Assembly: GCA_003864495.1 (NCBI GenBank)
Contig: ML133471.1
Location: 1,026,001-1,090,000 of the forward strand
Origin: Nemopilema nomurai
Lineage: Eukaryota; Cnidaria; Scyphozoa; Rhizostomeae; Rhizostomatidae
DNA: 64,000 nucleotides
Reading direction: 5' to 3'
Of the stretch, positions 49,101 through 61,070 are shown one piece after another. Position 1 is the stretch's first letter. Each line of letters opens with the position of its first letter. A model generated the notes under the pieces. The model ran no database searches. It was not told where the DNA came from and was given only the letters and a program-made list of their open reading frames with translations. The translations under genes were made by a program, and so were the position numbers.

Positions 49101-49846
49101 ACCACAAACCGAAATATTAGTCGGGGAAAGAAGATAGAAGATTCAAAACATTCAATGTATTACAATGAGACCAGTAACCGTGTTTTGCGTCTTTCAAAAC
49201 TAACGAAAACTGTACTTGACCAGCTCTTGCTGTCTGTCACGGACTCTACACAAACAGTTAATGTCCTCATGATTGCAACAAAGTCGTCGGTGAATTCTGC
49301 GTCGGAGACCACGCGGAATGTTTGTAAGTTTTCACCTAAGTCTTGTTCTTCACTCTGTTTGTTATTACCCTGCGGAGGCACTGGTTTGCTGTTGCTGCGA
49401 GGCTCCCTCTGGATGCATGTGAAGATTGGTGCGCGCGTGTCATCTAGCACCATGGCGTCAGCACTTCGACCATGTTTATACGCATCTCTGCCTGACAGTG
49501 CGAAGTATTTGCGCGAAACTCTGATTTTCCTCTCCTGTTGGTAAAATAAGCTTATATCATGTGCTAGTAGGGATAGTGTTTTGCTAAGAAAGTTTGGTGA
49601 GCATTATTTTAACGAAGCTTTTGTTGCCAGGCACATCTTGATATTTATTTGAAGTTCTAGCGTGCAGGTTATTTCCATGTCGTCTTAACTCACTATAGAG
49701 AGAACTGAATTTATATGTTTTAACAATATTGCCATCAAGGAAGTTTTTCCAGTCTGGCACCACTGCATGGAGAGCACCTTCTAAAATATTAGGGTGCTTG
49801 TCGGGGCTCAGGAAAACCCCGCTTGAGCAAGTACCCTGCTTTGTAA
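46140..49846. other. Intergenic, no firmly supported gene
   Basis: AT-rich sequence without clear exons. A 206-codon plus frame (48924-49544) with one hydrophobic segment (FAIFLGTLLAALIYCLLFSL) overlaps a 97-codon minus frame (49453-49160) of more ordinary composition. I cannot decide whether either is real. Confidence 0.35.
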
Positions 49847-50419
49847 TCAGAAAATGAACGTAATTGTTTCAAAAACAAAACGAATAGCATCTCTTGGCGT
49901 ATGGCCTGGATAAGCCCAACTCACCATGTTGCCTTGACGGTCACTCCTTTCATTTACTCTGTGAAATGGAATCCATAGTCCTTTCGGCTGGGTCTCTACG
50001 TCATATTTTGTGTAGATTTGTAGTGTTTCGAAGAATTTGACGACGCCCTGTCCCAGAAGACACTGCAGGCCGTTTAAGAGTCTGTTGAGCAAGTTACCTT
50101 TACTCACTCGCACAGTTGTCCTCCACCCGAACGAGTTCAAAAGTGACCAGAAGCCCTCCTCGTTGGTAGAGAATGCTTTCAGTGCCCCTGTGTGTGTATC
50201 GTAAACAATTTCTGAATCATTCACCGTTGACCTTTTTAAGTATACAGGTAAGGATTTTAAGTTGCCTTCTTTTCCACGTGCATCGATAAACCGAATGCAT
50301 TTCCTTTCTTTTGTCCAAGTTTGAAAGCCTTTGGTCGGATGGGATATTGGTGTGTGGTATTCTTGAGAAAGAGCCATTTTTATATTAATTCCCACTCCAG
50401 GTACGATTTGAACGTACAA
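49847..50419 (-). CDS. Unidentified ORF, up to 190 aa
   Basis: An uninterrupted minus-strand frame with protein-like composition. The most likely start is the inner ATG at about 50377 (MALSQEYHTPISHP), which gives about 176 residues; the upstream ATG is at 50419. It contains LLNRLLNGLQCLLGQGVVKF, a possible amphipathic helix, and ends in TITFIF. I do not recognise a domain. It could be a single-exon gene, a terminal exon or a retrocopy fragment. Length alone in AT-rich DNA gives it modest support. Confidence 0.35.
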   Translation of the reverse strand: MYVQIVPGVGINIKMALSQEYHTPISHPTKGFQTWTKERKCIRFIDARGKEGNLKSLPVYLKRSTVNDSEIVYDTHTGALKAFSTNEEGFWSLLNSFGWRTTVRVSKGNLLNRLLNGLQCLLGQGVVKFFETLQIYTKYDVETQPKGLWIPFHRVNERSDRQGNMVSWAYPGHTPRDAIRFVFETITFIF

Positions 50420-52032
50420 GGTTTATTATTAAAGCCCTTGCTCTTTGATATGACGTAGGAATTGATCACAGGGGAACGTTGATTTGTGGGATAGTACGCT
50501 AAGCGTCATTCATAAACGAGCATTGTGCAGACTTGAAAAGGTGAAAACAAATAATAGAATTTGGAAGCTCTGATGTAAAAAGATTACGAAACTATGAGAA
50601 GCAAGCAAAGCCCCAATAGGCAGGGAATTTTCCACTACAATCTAAGGATCTGGGTAACCAAAAATGTTAATGCTTAGGATAAAAGTATATATATATAAGG
50701 GATCAAGATTCTGAGTTGGGACATTTTGGAAAGTTGGTTCTTGTCACGTGAAAGTGACGTAATTCACCGAACGAGAAGGCACGGTCAGAGAAAAAGTAAA
50801 CTTCGAATTTTATATCTAAACACATTCTTGGATTGCGCTCTCGATGTTGCTCCGACTTCATAAAAGAACCATAGCCCTACAACGTACAGTTCCAAAGTTA
50901 TAGGCGTTTAAAGTTGCAGTTAACCAGGGGGTAACGTCGTATAATTCTAATGGTATGTTTGTCCGTCTCAGATGCATTGATAAAAGTGAGCCAAAAATGA
51001 ATAACAAGCGTGATTTCCGCTTCCATTACAGTTATTTTGAAGCCCATTTTTTCCTACAAATTTTGGGCTTTAAATGAATTATTGAGCTTCTTTCATTTGA
51101 CGTTGCCCCCCGGGTTTTTGGATTTTAAATTTCCTTGTTGGCTTAATGTTATTTAGTTTGAAGAATATATAGAAAATGTACGATTTTCATTCTTTACTAG
51201 TTTTGGCTATTCACTGAGTGGCAACTATGTAAAAACATACCTGACCAATAAAAAATGGTCTAAGGTAGCCACTCGTCACAAGAGTCCTCGCTAGACAAAA
51301 AGTCAAATACTTCCATTCACTTTCGTCACTTGAATTGCTACACAGTCATTCGTATCAGATTCTTTATCTTTAATAATAGAATTAGGAAGCTCTGATGTAA
51401 GACATAAGTGTCACCAAACATTGATTTTAAATTGTTGCAATGATAGATTGAGCAGCATTCAAAGCAAATTTGGCGCGAACGTCTATGAGAGTATTGATGT
51501 GTTATTCGAAACATTGAAAATGGTAGTTCTTTTATAGCGACTATAAGAAACATCGAGTTTTTGGGCATGACACAAAATTTACTGTATGATGTAAGAAAAT
51601 TAACAATATTTATGAAGATTGTAGAAATCGGTAAAAATGGTCTTGTAACAAGTTTTGATTCTGTCTTTCTGATCAGAGAAAATAACTGAGTCTATTTGCA
51701 AACAGATGGCCAAGGTTTTTTGTCTGTTGAAATTGCAAGTACCAGGCATCTGACCAGGTTTTAATTCAAGGGAGACCAACATCTTGAGAAAGCGTTTGAA
51801 CAGATGACAATGCAAATTTCATCAGAAAAGTAAACTTGCCCTTCTCGTCGCTCATCCATAACCAAGTGCGGTAGCATGTGTCTAGCTTAAAACAACTTAC
51901 GTATTAAAATAAGAGCATAAATAGTGAATTAAAAACGATATTTACACATTCAGCTAATTGACTGCTATAAAACGAAAGATAAAAGACTAAAAACAACGGG
52001 ACATAACAAGGCAATGAATTATCATTTAATCA
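50420..52032. other. Intergenic, no gene seen
   Basis: Short AT-rich frames only. The stretch separates the unidentified ORF from the 3' end of the acetyltransferase gene. Confidence 0.4.
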
Positions 52033-55000
52033 TTAAAATTTCGTGAGTAAATTTTCTATGCCATTGTTTTTCAAATGAAAATGTCTCCATTCTGATTGCT
52101 CTTCACTACCAATCTTTTGATAAAAATCTTTTGCCGGCAAGTTGGAATTGAGACACATAAATGCAATACGGCAACATTTTGTTTCGACTGCGATCTGAAA
52201 AGAAATGGGATAGTGATAAATAGCTTACGATATCAAACTTCCATTACTCATTTATAAAAAACAAATAGCCGCATGCTTAGTCAATGTCTTCTAAACTGTC
52301 TCATTTTCTATCATTTTAATCTTGTGTGAGAATGTGTCCCTTGGGGAATGTCCGTCGGGGATGTGTCCAGGAATCGGGAGATGTTGAGCGGATTCACACG
52401 GAAAAGTATCAACTGTCTCAAGTTGTTTTGCAAAAAGGAGACCTGCCTAAATCTATCATGACCTGTTGGTTAGGTTTCCACTAATTTTGTCATTTCCCTG
52501 TTTCTTGTCTTCCGTGATCTATCATTCTTGCTTTACGTTGATTAAAACTTGACATTACCAAATACAAGAACTGGCCCTTTGCGGACAAACAACAGAAATC
52601 ATCCCCCAAAAGGAAGGACTAAAAAACCTCTCGCGGTATCTGCAATAACATTCAAAATAAGACCAGAAACAATAGCGTGTTGAACAGAAAAATGAACTAA
52701 CCTCTCCCAATCTTTTAAAAATGCCAATTCCAATTCCTTTACCTGGAAAAGGGAATAGAGTTCTCTATAACATGGGAGAAAAAGGGAATCATTTCAACAG
52801 CTGTAAATTAAAGGTAATTCACGCATTTAATTGAGTCTCAAATTATTTCCATTAGATAAAGACGTTGTATGAATAATTGCAGTGTAGATACTGACTGTTA
52901 CTGAATTATACCAGTATTTCAAAGCAAGACAAATTCATTGCTACGTTGAAATGCTTACAAAAACAATATACTGGAAAATACTGGTAACAAAAAGCTGGCC
53001 CTCTTACCTACAGCAAACAATTCAAATTTCTTAAAAATGAACCAACGAAAAAGAATAATTACCATCAATATTCTACTTAATTTAGTTTTGTGTTTGAGGA
53101 AACTTAGAGAAGACTACAAAAATGTCTTTTCACCTCACACCATTGGGAATACGACACATTCTGAAAGGTAACTTGAGTGTGGCATTTGCTAATCCAGCAC
53201 GTCCCAAGCAAAGCATTAGGCCCTTAGATATTACCAGTATGGCCATTAGTATTCTCAAATCTTTTACGGGTGAGAAACTTCCTTAAATAAAGATCTCTAA
53301 TATGACGTCATAGAGAAGGCACCAAAGTAATGTATTGAGTAGACCTAGCAAACAATGGTACATTTCGCACTCGCTGATGAAAGCATAACAATAATGATGA
53401 TTATCAAATAGAAGCAGTGGCAACGTGTCTAGGACAGTCAAGAGAAGTGCTCGTCTTTTTACTAGCAACGCCATTAAGAAAACACTTCATCTGATAGAAA
53501 GCTATGTTACAAAGTTACTGTGATACCTCTGTGCGCCGGCCGAACGTAAATGTCTTCTAGATACAACAGTTTCCCTTGCCAACTGGAGTATCCATAGAAG
53601 TAGAGGGCATAGCCGACTGTCTCTTTTATACCGGGCTTCTCAGCTCCTGCATAATAATATGCGCAATAAAATTTATATACCTAGATATTCTCATATTTTA
53701 TTTTTTAGACAAAAACAGGAAAGCTCATTTGCAAAAAATCTAAGGAATAAAACAAGAGAACTTTCCTACTCTACGACTCAACCCCTGTCTTTTTCCAACA
53801 CAAAAGATTAATAAACTAAAATAAAAAAGTTGGATTTCGCGTAAAAATAAGTTTACTGTTCATCTGAGTGTTTCATGGATAATGAGCAATTACAAACCAC
53901 TTTGATCGGGTTAATCCTAAATTGGCAAATACTAAAGATTTGCACTTGTGTAGCTTTCCTTCAAGACTCATATACAGAAACGATTTGCAGATCCTTCAAT
54001 TTCAATGCATAATGACGTCAATTAGTATTAGGCATCGGTTGTGAAAATCACAGAAGCTCATAAATCAGTTCATACCCCCACCCGCCTTCTCTTTCCCGTT
54101 AGAACCTCCTACTACCAGAAGGCTCATATCCACAAAATGTTTATTAAAACTTCATTCATAAATCTCGTTTCAAGATCGTTTCGGTGTTTCAAAATGATTG
54201 CAGAAATTAGAGTAGCGTCAGAAGAGAAATACAAAAGCAACAGGTGTATTGGCTGCAAGAATAATAAAAGATTTGGCTTGAAATACCTCCAGATGGTTCG
54301 ACTTCCGCAATCAAACATTTGAAAAAATTGCCATTTTTTATACCGTCATCAATAAGAGCTGGAGAAAATAGAAGAAATTTGCTTTACAACCTCTTAGCAA
54401 ACAGTAATTATGAACGATAAGATTCGATGTGGTTAAAGGTCTTTTACAAAGACTAATTCTATCAGACATGTGCAGCAAGAAATTTGAGTAATGAACAGCA
54501 ATATGCAGAATAAACAATGAACATTTTTCAACTTAAGCATCATTTTTTTAGCATTAAGATTTACTTGGAATTTTGCACTACTTACAAGCGGAACAGGCAA
54601 ATCGAAAAGCACTTTGAGGGTTCAAGAGTTGGCGGGAGCAGCCATGGATTCGAAGGAAAGAGGGCAAATCAATTTCAAATTAACAGTAGAAAGCTAATGC
54701 TTCTCACTCTAAAGAAGAAAATAACAAGTGGTAAACAATCCAACACTTGTTTACGTTGCAAAATAGGGGGGTTGGGTATTTGAAGATTCGTTGCATAACG
54801 GGCAACAATTCGTTTGAGAAGTTAGTACCAACCCTGAGCTGTATTCTTGACTTCGGACAGCGAGCTTCCTTGGTATTCGCACAATTCCTGAAAGATCAAT
54901 TCCTCACCGAAGTCTAAAACTGGCCAGTGTCACCCTGATGCGAACAGGGATCAGAAGACCATCGGGACCGTTAAGCTACTGCTGGCTATTTGATAACGAG

Positions 55001-55957
55001 CATCGCAATGCAACTCAGTTCTCGGCCTAAGTGGATTACCCCAAGAGCAATCCAGTTCTTTTATCGTAAACTGGAGGGGTGGTTGCGCCCACTGCAGAGA
55101 CGCAAACACACTGCACACCTACAAACCTGGTTTGGAGGAAGATTTTGGCCAAGCATTGTTCTTATAAGTGTGGAAAATAAACCATCAATAAATACATAGA
55201 GCCATCACGGCAACTGTATGAAGTTGGCGAGGTTATACTTTAAAAGTATACGAAAGAAGAAAAATCAGGTTTGATCAGTCAATGTTATGAAAGAGAGAAA
55301 GTCTATGAGGATATATTCACATGTGTCAGGGAAAATGATTTTTGAAAAGCTTTCAACTGCAGCAAAAATTAAACAGAAAATTCTTTGGACAATGGTCTTA
55401 AAAAAAAGTAGCGTTTTAGCAATAATTGAGGACTTGAGCAAGAAAGCAGACATATCATTGCATGGGAAGCTGAGGACAGAAATCATACAAATGAAAATGA
55501 TAATGGATCATTTTGTGAAATAACCTTCTAATTATTACTTATGAATATAGTGTGATTTATTGTAAAACGGATGAGCATTCTCAAAAGAGCAAACGTGAAA
55601 TTAAAACGTTTGATTTAAAATATGATTTCTGGATACATAATCTGCACAATCAAAAAGATTATATGAAATCTCTATGCTGCTTTGCTGATATCTTCAAAAT
55701 CAAGACAATAGTACGCTGAATCATGATAATATTTAGAAGCTAAGCTTGCATAGTTAGCAAACAGAATGTTCTTGGTTATAGAATTCGTGAGCGAAAGGCT
55801 TCACTGAACGTCCGACTGCCAACCTAAGAATCTGTTTCGGTGTCTACTGTTGCCTGCTTAGAACATGAATCCAATATATATTCAAGCAACGAACCTTAAC
55901 CATATCGAGAACACATTCAGCATCAGAAGTTTGGGCTTCCCTCACTGAAAAACTCAT
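52033..55957 (-). CDS. Diamine (spermidine/spermine-type) N-acetyltransferase, 6 exons, 170 aa
   Basis: A GNAT enzyme that transfers acetyl from acetyl-CoA to polyamines or related amines such as thialysine, in the cytosol. Exons: 55957-55895, 54887-54833, 54358-54287, 53646-53527, 52742-52702, 52194-52033. The sum is 513 nt in one frame, giving 170 aa; vertebrate SAT1 and SAT2 have 170-171. The start is MSFSVREAQTSDAECVLDMV. Later come KCLIAEVEP, GYALYFYGYSSWQGKLLYLE and DIYVRPAHRGKGIGIGIFKR, whose RGKGIG is the acetyl-CoA pyrophosphate loop. KDFYQKIGS supplies the general-acid Tyr (Tyr142; Tyr140 in human SAT1). The usual VLDWN is replaced by MCLNSN, which is unusual. The donor of exon 2 (GGGTTGGT) is weak. 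SAT1 against SAT2 cannot be decided. Confidence 0.9.
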
Positions 55958-57877
55958 TGTTAATCATCCGTTGGACAGCAGCGAATCTAAAATGTGATAA
56001 GCATGGGGAATGTTACACAATCAATGTTGCTTCCAATCCTCTTCTCGACTTTTCAGGCTGCAGGCTCTTCTAGGCCATAGTGCCTCTTGACCTTTTGGCA
56101 CTTGATATTGGTTTCTCCTGAATTAATTTATCTTGGCTTGCCAACGATGAAAGTCACAGAATACAGATTAGACTAGTTTCCATTGGTCCATAAACATTAA
56201 TGTTTACAATCTTTAGGGGCTCATTTGCATGATTTCACTAAAAGTAGCTTATTTGATTGTTTTCTTTTGGCACCGGTCAAAAGAAAAATCAGTTTTTGCT
56301 TGTTTTCTTTTGGCACCCTTTTTAAATCATTGATTTCAGTCCGTCAATGAGTTTATCATCTTGTAACACTTTCCTATTTTTCAGTCCTTCATGACCAAAT
56401 CTCTGATGCAATGAATGCAAGAAATTTGCTTCATTGATAGCTTAATCTGTCGATTCATTCATTGGCAGACAGTTCTTGAAATACAACTCTTTTCCAGGTG
56501 CCACAATTTTGCCATTACCATCTTCCTTGAAAACTTCGGATAAGTCATTGCCAGAACTGCACTGATGAGCAACGAGTCTGGGACAAACAGGACTTCCATC
56601 AATTCAACAGCTTTCCACTTTCCTATGAAACACAACTCTAACCATGCTGATTCATCTAGTTCGCTCCTAAGCACAATCCCTTATGTGCATAATATATTTT
56701 TACAATAAAGATCTAGAATATAGTTGGATTAAATCAGTCAGATTCAAGGTCAGGGTCAAGGTCAGGGTCAGAAATAGGCAACAGGCAACACAGGCTCTGT
56801 GTTCTCTGCAGGTTAAACGAGACAACGATGGCTCAGATTATCAATAGAGGTGGTGTCTCTGCTCATGTCAGGAGCTGCAAGAAAGGCTTGTTTACTAAAG
56901 CAGCTTCTTTCCATGGTATAAACAATATTATTCCAGTTGCATTTTTTTAGTATAAACATTTGTTATTAAGACATTCCATTACATAGACTAAATGTGATTG
57001 TCATTTTTTAATAAGCGGGTTTGAAGCTTAGTAGTAATCAATTGATTGCACTGTGTTGTCACTTTGTGAGTAATGATCCCCAGGGGTGCTATTGCATTAT
57101 GCTTTTATGTTTATTATCCTAGAGTTTGGTTAATTGTTCAGAAGTGAAATTAAGTACAACAATTAGTTGGTTGAATGTTAGAACAGAGAGACAGCAAGTG
57201 TTTTCTAGATAAAATTTCTGATTGAGTCAATGTCTCAAGTGTTGATTTATGAGGTCAAATCTAAATGACTATAGCAAGAAACCTGTTTGTTATACATTCT
57301 TAGAAACCATGGAACCTATTTGTTACAAAAATTTGCTCTTCTTTTTTAATACAAAACTGCTGGACTTGGTGGATGCAAGAAGTTTATTGTAGCCATCTTT
57401 TTCATCTTCAATAACTTTTCCAACCTTACAAATCCACTATCTTGCTTTATCAATATACTAATAAATCACTCACTTTGAAATTTATTAAGCATAGACAACA
57501 GATTTGCCATTACAAAACTTTCTTTTCAAGTAACCTTTTTATCCCCTGATGTGCACATATCAGAAATTGTATATTCTCCAGTTAGCACAACAAAATGAAA
57601 GCCTTGTGTTCAACATTGCTTGACTACAAGCTGATCTTTAGACTCCAATCATTCTATCTTTTGATATGAACAGAAAACATATGTTTTGCATAAAAATATC
57701 AAGCTTTCACAAACTTGCTTGTCTCTTGACTTCTCCTCCATTGCCATAAAAAAAGATAGGCTGTAGCAAAAAAGACTAGGCATTTATGTTTCATATACCG
57801 GTTTCATTTTCTAGAAATTTGCAATTTTGAATAGATGCTCTGCAAAATGACAACAAGTTGATATGTTCGGTCCCCTC
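55958..57877. other. Intergenic; holds a repeat related to 31866-31925
   Basis: No gene is supported. Positions 56742-56770 carry a short tandem GGTCAGGGTCAA-type repeat. Positions 56798-56854 share ordered blocks with the repeat near 31870. Confidence 0.4.
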
Positions 57878-58144
57878 TTAAAGAGGAAATGAAACCAAAT
57901 TTTTTATTTTAAATTCTGAATCCCCGTAATGAATTACCATATAACCCAGAATTTCAATGTGTTTAGAGAAATTTTGGCTAAACTACGAGGGCAATACTGA
58001 CTTCAGTTTTTCAATCAAAAAGTGGCACCGGTGCGCCCTGTTTAACTAGCCTCGTTTTGAATGTTGTGACGTAAAGTTATGGACACGCGCGGCGTTTCGT
58101 AATATTTACATCCCGTTTCTACGTACTGAAACTTTAGATTAGCT

Positions 58145-58530
58145 ATGGAGCCAGGTAACAAAACCAATGTTTGTGGTGGTCTACGATGTGTTGTACACAC
58201 TCTAGACAATAAAAAGCTGTTGTAATGACAGTTATACCAAGGGTTTAAACACCCATCGCTTTCCAAAGGACCCTACTGTACGCCGGCAGTGAACTAGATT
58301 TGTTAGAAAGCGTAGGCCAAATTTTGACCAAAGCTACTTTTCAAACCCCGTCCTTTGCTCAGATCATTTTGAAACCAGGTTGCTATACAAGGAGCGTAGC
58401 TAGTCTACTAGAGGGGACGACGTTTCACAAACAAAAAGTTTTTACAACGAGATGCTGTTCTGGCATTATACGTTCTGGATTATACCAGAAATGAAGGAAA
58501 TTCAACCTCAGTCTAAACGGGAAAAAAGAA
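58145..58530 (+). pseudogene. THAP zinc-finger domain of the Kolobok-like element, broken
   Basis: THAP is a C2CH DNA-binding domain. The first frame (ATG at 58145) reads NVCGGLRCV, giving the first cysteine pair. A frame change near 58205 leads to SCCNDSYTKGLNTHRFPKDP. Then a TGA (58290-58292) stands where the invariant THAP tryptophan is expected, followed by TRFVRKRRPNFD and VLCSDHFE, which supplies the C-x2-H pair. A TAG follows at 58401-58403. HRFP and CSDHF are the clearest family marks. The lesions make the domain non-functional in this copy. Confidence 0.68.
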
Positions 58531-59616
58531 AGGTAAGATTTAATTTTTTTGCCTACTTCATTTTCAATATATTCCTTTAATTAATGTGTAAATAAAGCAA
58601 AATATACGATACATAAAATGACAAGGTCAACTACAATATATAAACGTGAAGCTCGCGTTTAAATCTTCCCCCTCAAAATAAGTAGATTGGGTACAACAGA
58701 ATAAAAATAAACACAACTCGCTACTTCTTGTCTATTTAAACAAAACAATTGGTTTTATCAAAATCTCAACGTGATAAAAGTTTTCATAACAAACAATTGG
58801 TGTTTATTGTGACATATTTTTTAGAATGTTGGCATTGCAATTAAAAAACAACATTTTGCATCTTCTACAAAGTCAAGCCCTTCCAATTTGAAGGTTACAA
58901 AATACATATATGCATATAGAACATTTATCAAATTGTATAGATTCACCCAGGGCACAGCCAAAAGGATTAGTTCTTGCTGACAAAAAGGGTGTATCTCACT
59001 CATAAAGGGTGTGGCCAAAAGATAAATACTCTCATATAAAGGCTGCTTTTATGTGTTTCTGTTTCAAATGTTTGTATGTTATAATTGTTGCAAAAAAGTT
59101 ACAGGTAGAGTATCCAGCAAGTTTCCTGGCAAAAATAACCAATTTAGGGGGGTACCACACCTACCAAACCCCCTTTGGCGAATGCCCCTGGTTTCCATAA
59201 ATGTAGTGGCTCAAATTCACATTCTGTTTTTCAGGGTGTAAGAGATACAATACAATGTGGCTTCTGTTGCAGATACACAAATGGAACTATTCAAGAGCAA
59301 TTATTCGCGAAGCAACATCTTCTTAAACTGATAAATGGCAGACAGTCTTTACAGAAACCAGCATGGAAGCAACTTCATTTCCAGATGTGTCAAGTTTAGC
59401 CTGTCAAGATTGCAAGGTGAAAACCTTGAGATTGAAAAACTTGAGTGAATCGCCAAAATCTTAAAATAATTAGACAGAAAAGGAAATTAACAAGTCAAAA
59501 TAATGTAAGTTCGCTTTGCACAATAACATTTGCTGATATGCCAAATTTAAATTCCATTTCGTTTCCATATAAATTACTATTTGTAACCCCTTTCTCATTT
59601 ATGCTTTGTTTGTAGG

Positions 59617-59809
59617 CAATCAATTATCTAAAATGTAAAATAAAGAAATTCAGAGAGTCAAAACAAGGACAGCCAACTAAGCCCGGGAAAAACATGGAAG
59701 TTGAAGAGGAAGACAGTGATTCTGATTCCTACAAAAGTTTCGCTGAAAATGATGAGGAGTGGAATCCAGAAGGAGATGAGGATGAATTCAAAGACAGAGA
59801 AGAATAATT
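59617..59809 (+). pseudogene. Acidic terminal exon inside the Kolobok-like element
   Basis: After a TTTGTAG acceptor the frame reads AINYLKCKIKKFRESKQGQP and then a strongly acidic stretch (EVEEEDSDSD, NDEEWNPEGDEDEF) to a TAA. A further open part upstream, TETSMEATSFPDVSSLACQD (about 59345-59420), could be an earlier exon with a C-x2-C pair. These probably belong to the THAP-containing product, but the joining is not certain. Confidence 0.4.
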
Positions 59810-60293
59810 TGTAAATGAGGGAGAAATAGAAAGTGTGAAAATTATGACAATGAAAGAGTAACCAATGAAACAAGAGGAAACATTAGGTAAAACTATCATG
59901 ATGACATCATAATTATATGGTAGAAAAGGTATGAACAAGTCACATAATAGGTAATATTATCCACCAAACTGTAATACTTGAATACTGTAATACTGGGGAG
60001 ATTTCACAGCTTGTTGAACTTGTAAACAAAAGAAAATCCATGGTAGAAATGATTACAGCTCTCAAATATCTGATTAAAATAAAACTGCCAAAACTATTTC
60101 CTTTTAAAACTATCAATCATATACATGACTTGCTTCATTAAATAAGATAATTTGTTTTGTTACTTACTCGTGTAGGCTTGCCTTTCTGTAATACTTCCTT
60201 CCTTGTCTGTCCCTTCGCAGTGGGCCAACATTCTGAAACACAGTTGTATTTGACATGGCAATGAAATCTTCATGTTGTGCAATACATATTTGT

Positions 60294-60772
60294 TTAATGC
60301 TTTCGTCCAATACAAGTTAACCCAGTGCAGCATCTGCACTTCAAAGCACCAACAAGATGATAAATTTCACATTTTCCACATCTACACCTGCAAAAAAAGC
60401 CATAATGCCATAGCCATAATCAATTAAGTTTACGATGGTGCGACCCTCCGGGCCTGGCCTAGGCACTGTACACGACGCTTGCTAATTTCAGTTGATGCCT
60501 ACAGTATTTAGACATCATTTAAACTAAAGATAACGAGTTTTAAACATATATTCGTCATTAATGGAATAAACTTACCATGAACTAACTTCTGTTTTTTGTT
60601 CGTATCGCTCTCGCAAAATTGCCGGGGTTAGGCCGTCGTGACCTAGGTTATCCTCGTCGCTGCTTGATTCCGTGTCTGCCGAATTGGTATGGCCTGACAG
60701 GAACACATACACAGCAACTGCCCCCTCTTCTTCTTCGGAAACTCCTAAGCTAGTGTCACTTTCGTCCGATAT
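60294..60772 (-). pseudogene. Cysteine-rich P2X7-like domain frame inside the Kolobok-like element
   Basis: Two phase-compatible exons. Exon a is 60772-60576: acidic, ISDESDTSLGVSEEEEG and SADTESSSDEDN, ending TG|GTAAG. Exon b is 60387-60294, beginning after TTGCAG. Across the junction the frame gives WCRCGKCE, followed by ALKCRCCTG. This matches the WCxCGxC...CC zinc-binding pattern of the P2X7-receptor C-terminal-like domain, which is common in cnidarian and other invertebrate ORFs. The frame has no ATG: ACC ATA TCG GAC GAA (ATA at 60772-60770) looks like a mutated start. A TAA ends it early at 60294. Probably a dead passenger gene of the transposon. Confidence 0.55.
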
Positions 60773-61070
60773 GGTGAGAATTTAAAATTCAAAAACTAAA
60801 CATGCGATCGCCAACTCTGCCAAAAAATTTGTTGTCCTCGAATCATGAACATGCGCGCTTCGTGTCCATAACTTTACGTCACAGCTCGTTAGTGTCTAGT
60901 CTCCCTTCGCCATTTTTTGGTTGAAAAATTATTGTCAGTTTAGCGGTGTTTAAGTTTGCTTTTAATAGTCTTCTTGCTTGAAATAGCTAATGCGAACTAT
61001 TTTTCCTACACAAATGTGGGTGGAGAAATCGATAAAACGCATAAAAAGAATGGTTTCATTTCCTCTTTAA

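Larger units (their letters stand above)
57882..61066. mobile_element. Kolobok-like DNA transposon with TTAA target duplication
   Basis: Both ends carry AGAGGAAATGAAACCA in inverted orientation (57882-57897 and 61051-61066), each flanked by TTAA (57878-57881 and 61067-61070). Subterminal inverted arms also match: GTGACGTAAAGTTATGGACA at 58067-58086 and its complement at 60863-60882, with patchy matches outward from there. TTAA duplication together with a THAP-domain frame is the signature of the Kolobok superfamily. The 3185-bp copy has a broken THAP exon, an acidic exon and a cysteine-rich exon pair on the other strand. I see no DDE catalytic core, so it is non-autonomous or internally deleted. 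Confidence 0.8.

Noticed and set aside
48924..49544. 206-codon plus frame with a hydrophobic segment
   Set aside because: No recognisable domain, no supporting splice pattern, and an overlapping minus frame of equal plausibility; left as undecided intergenic.
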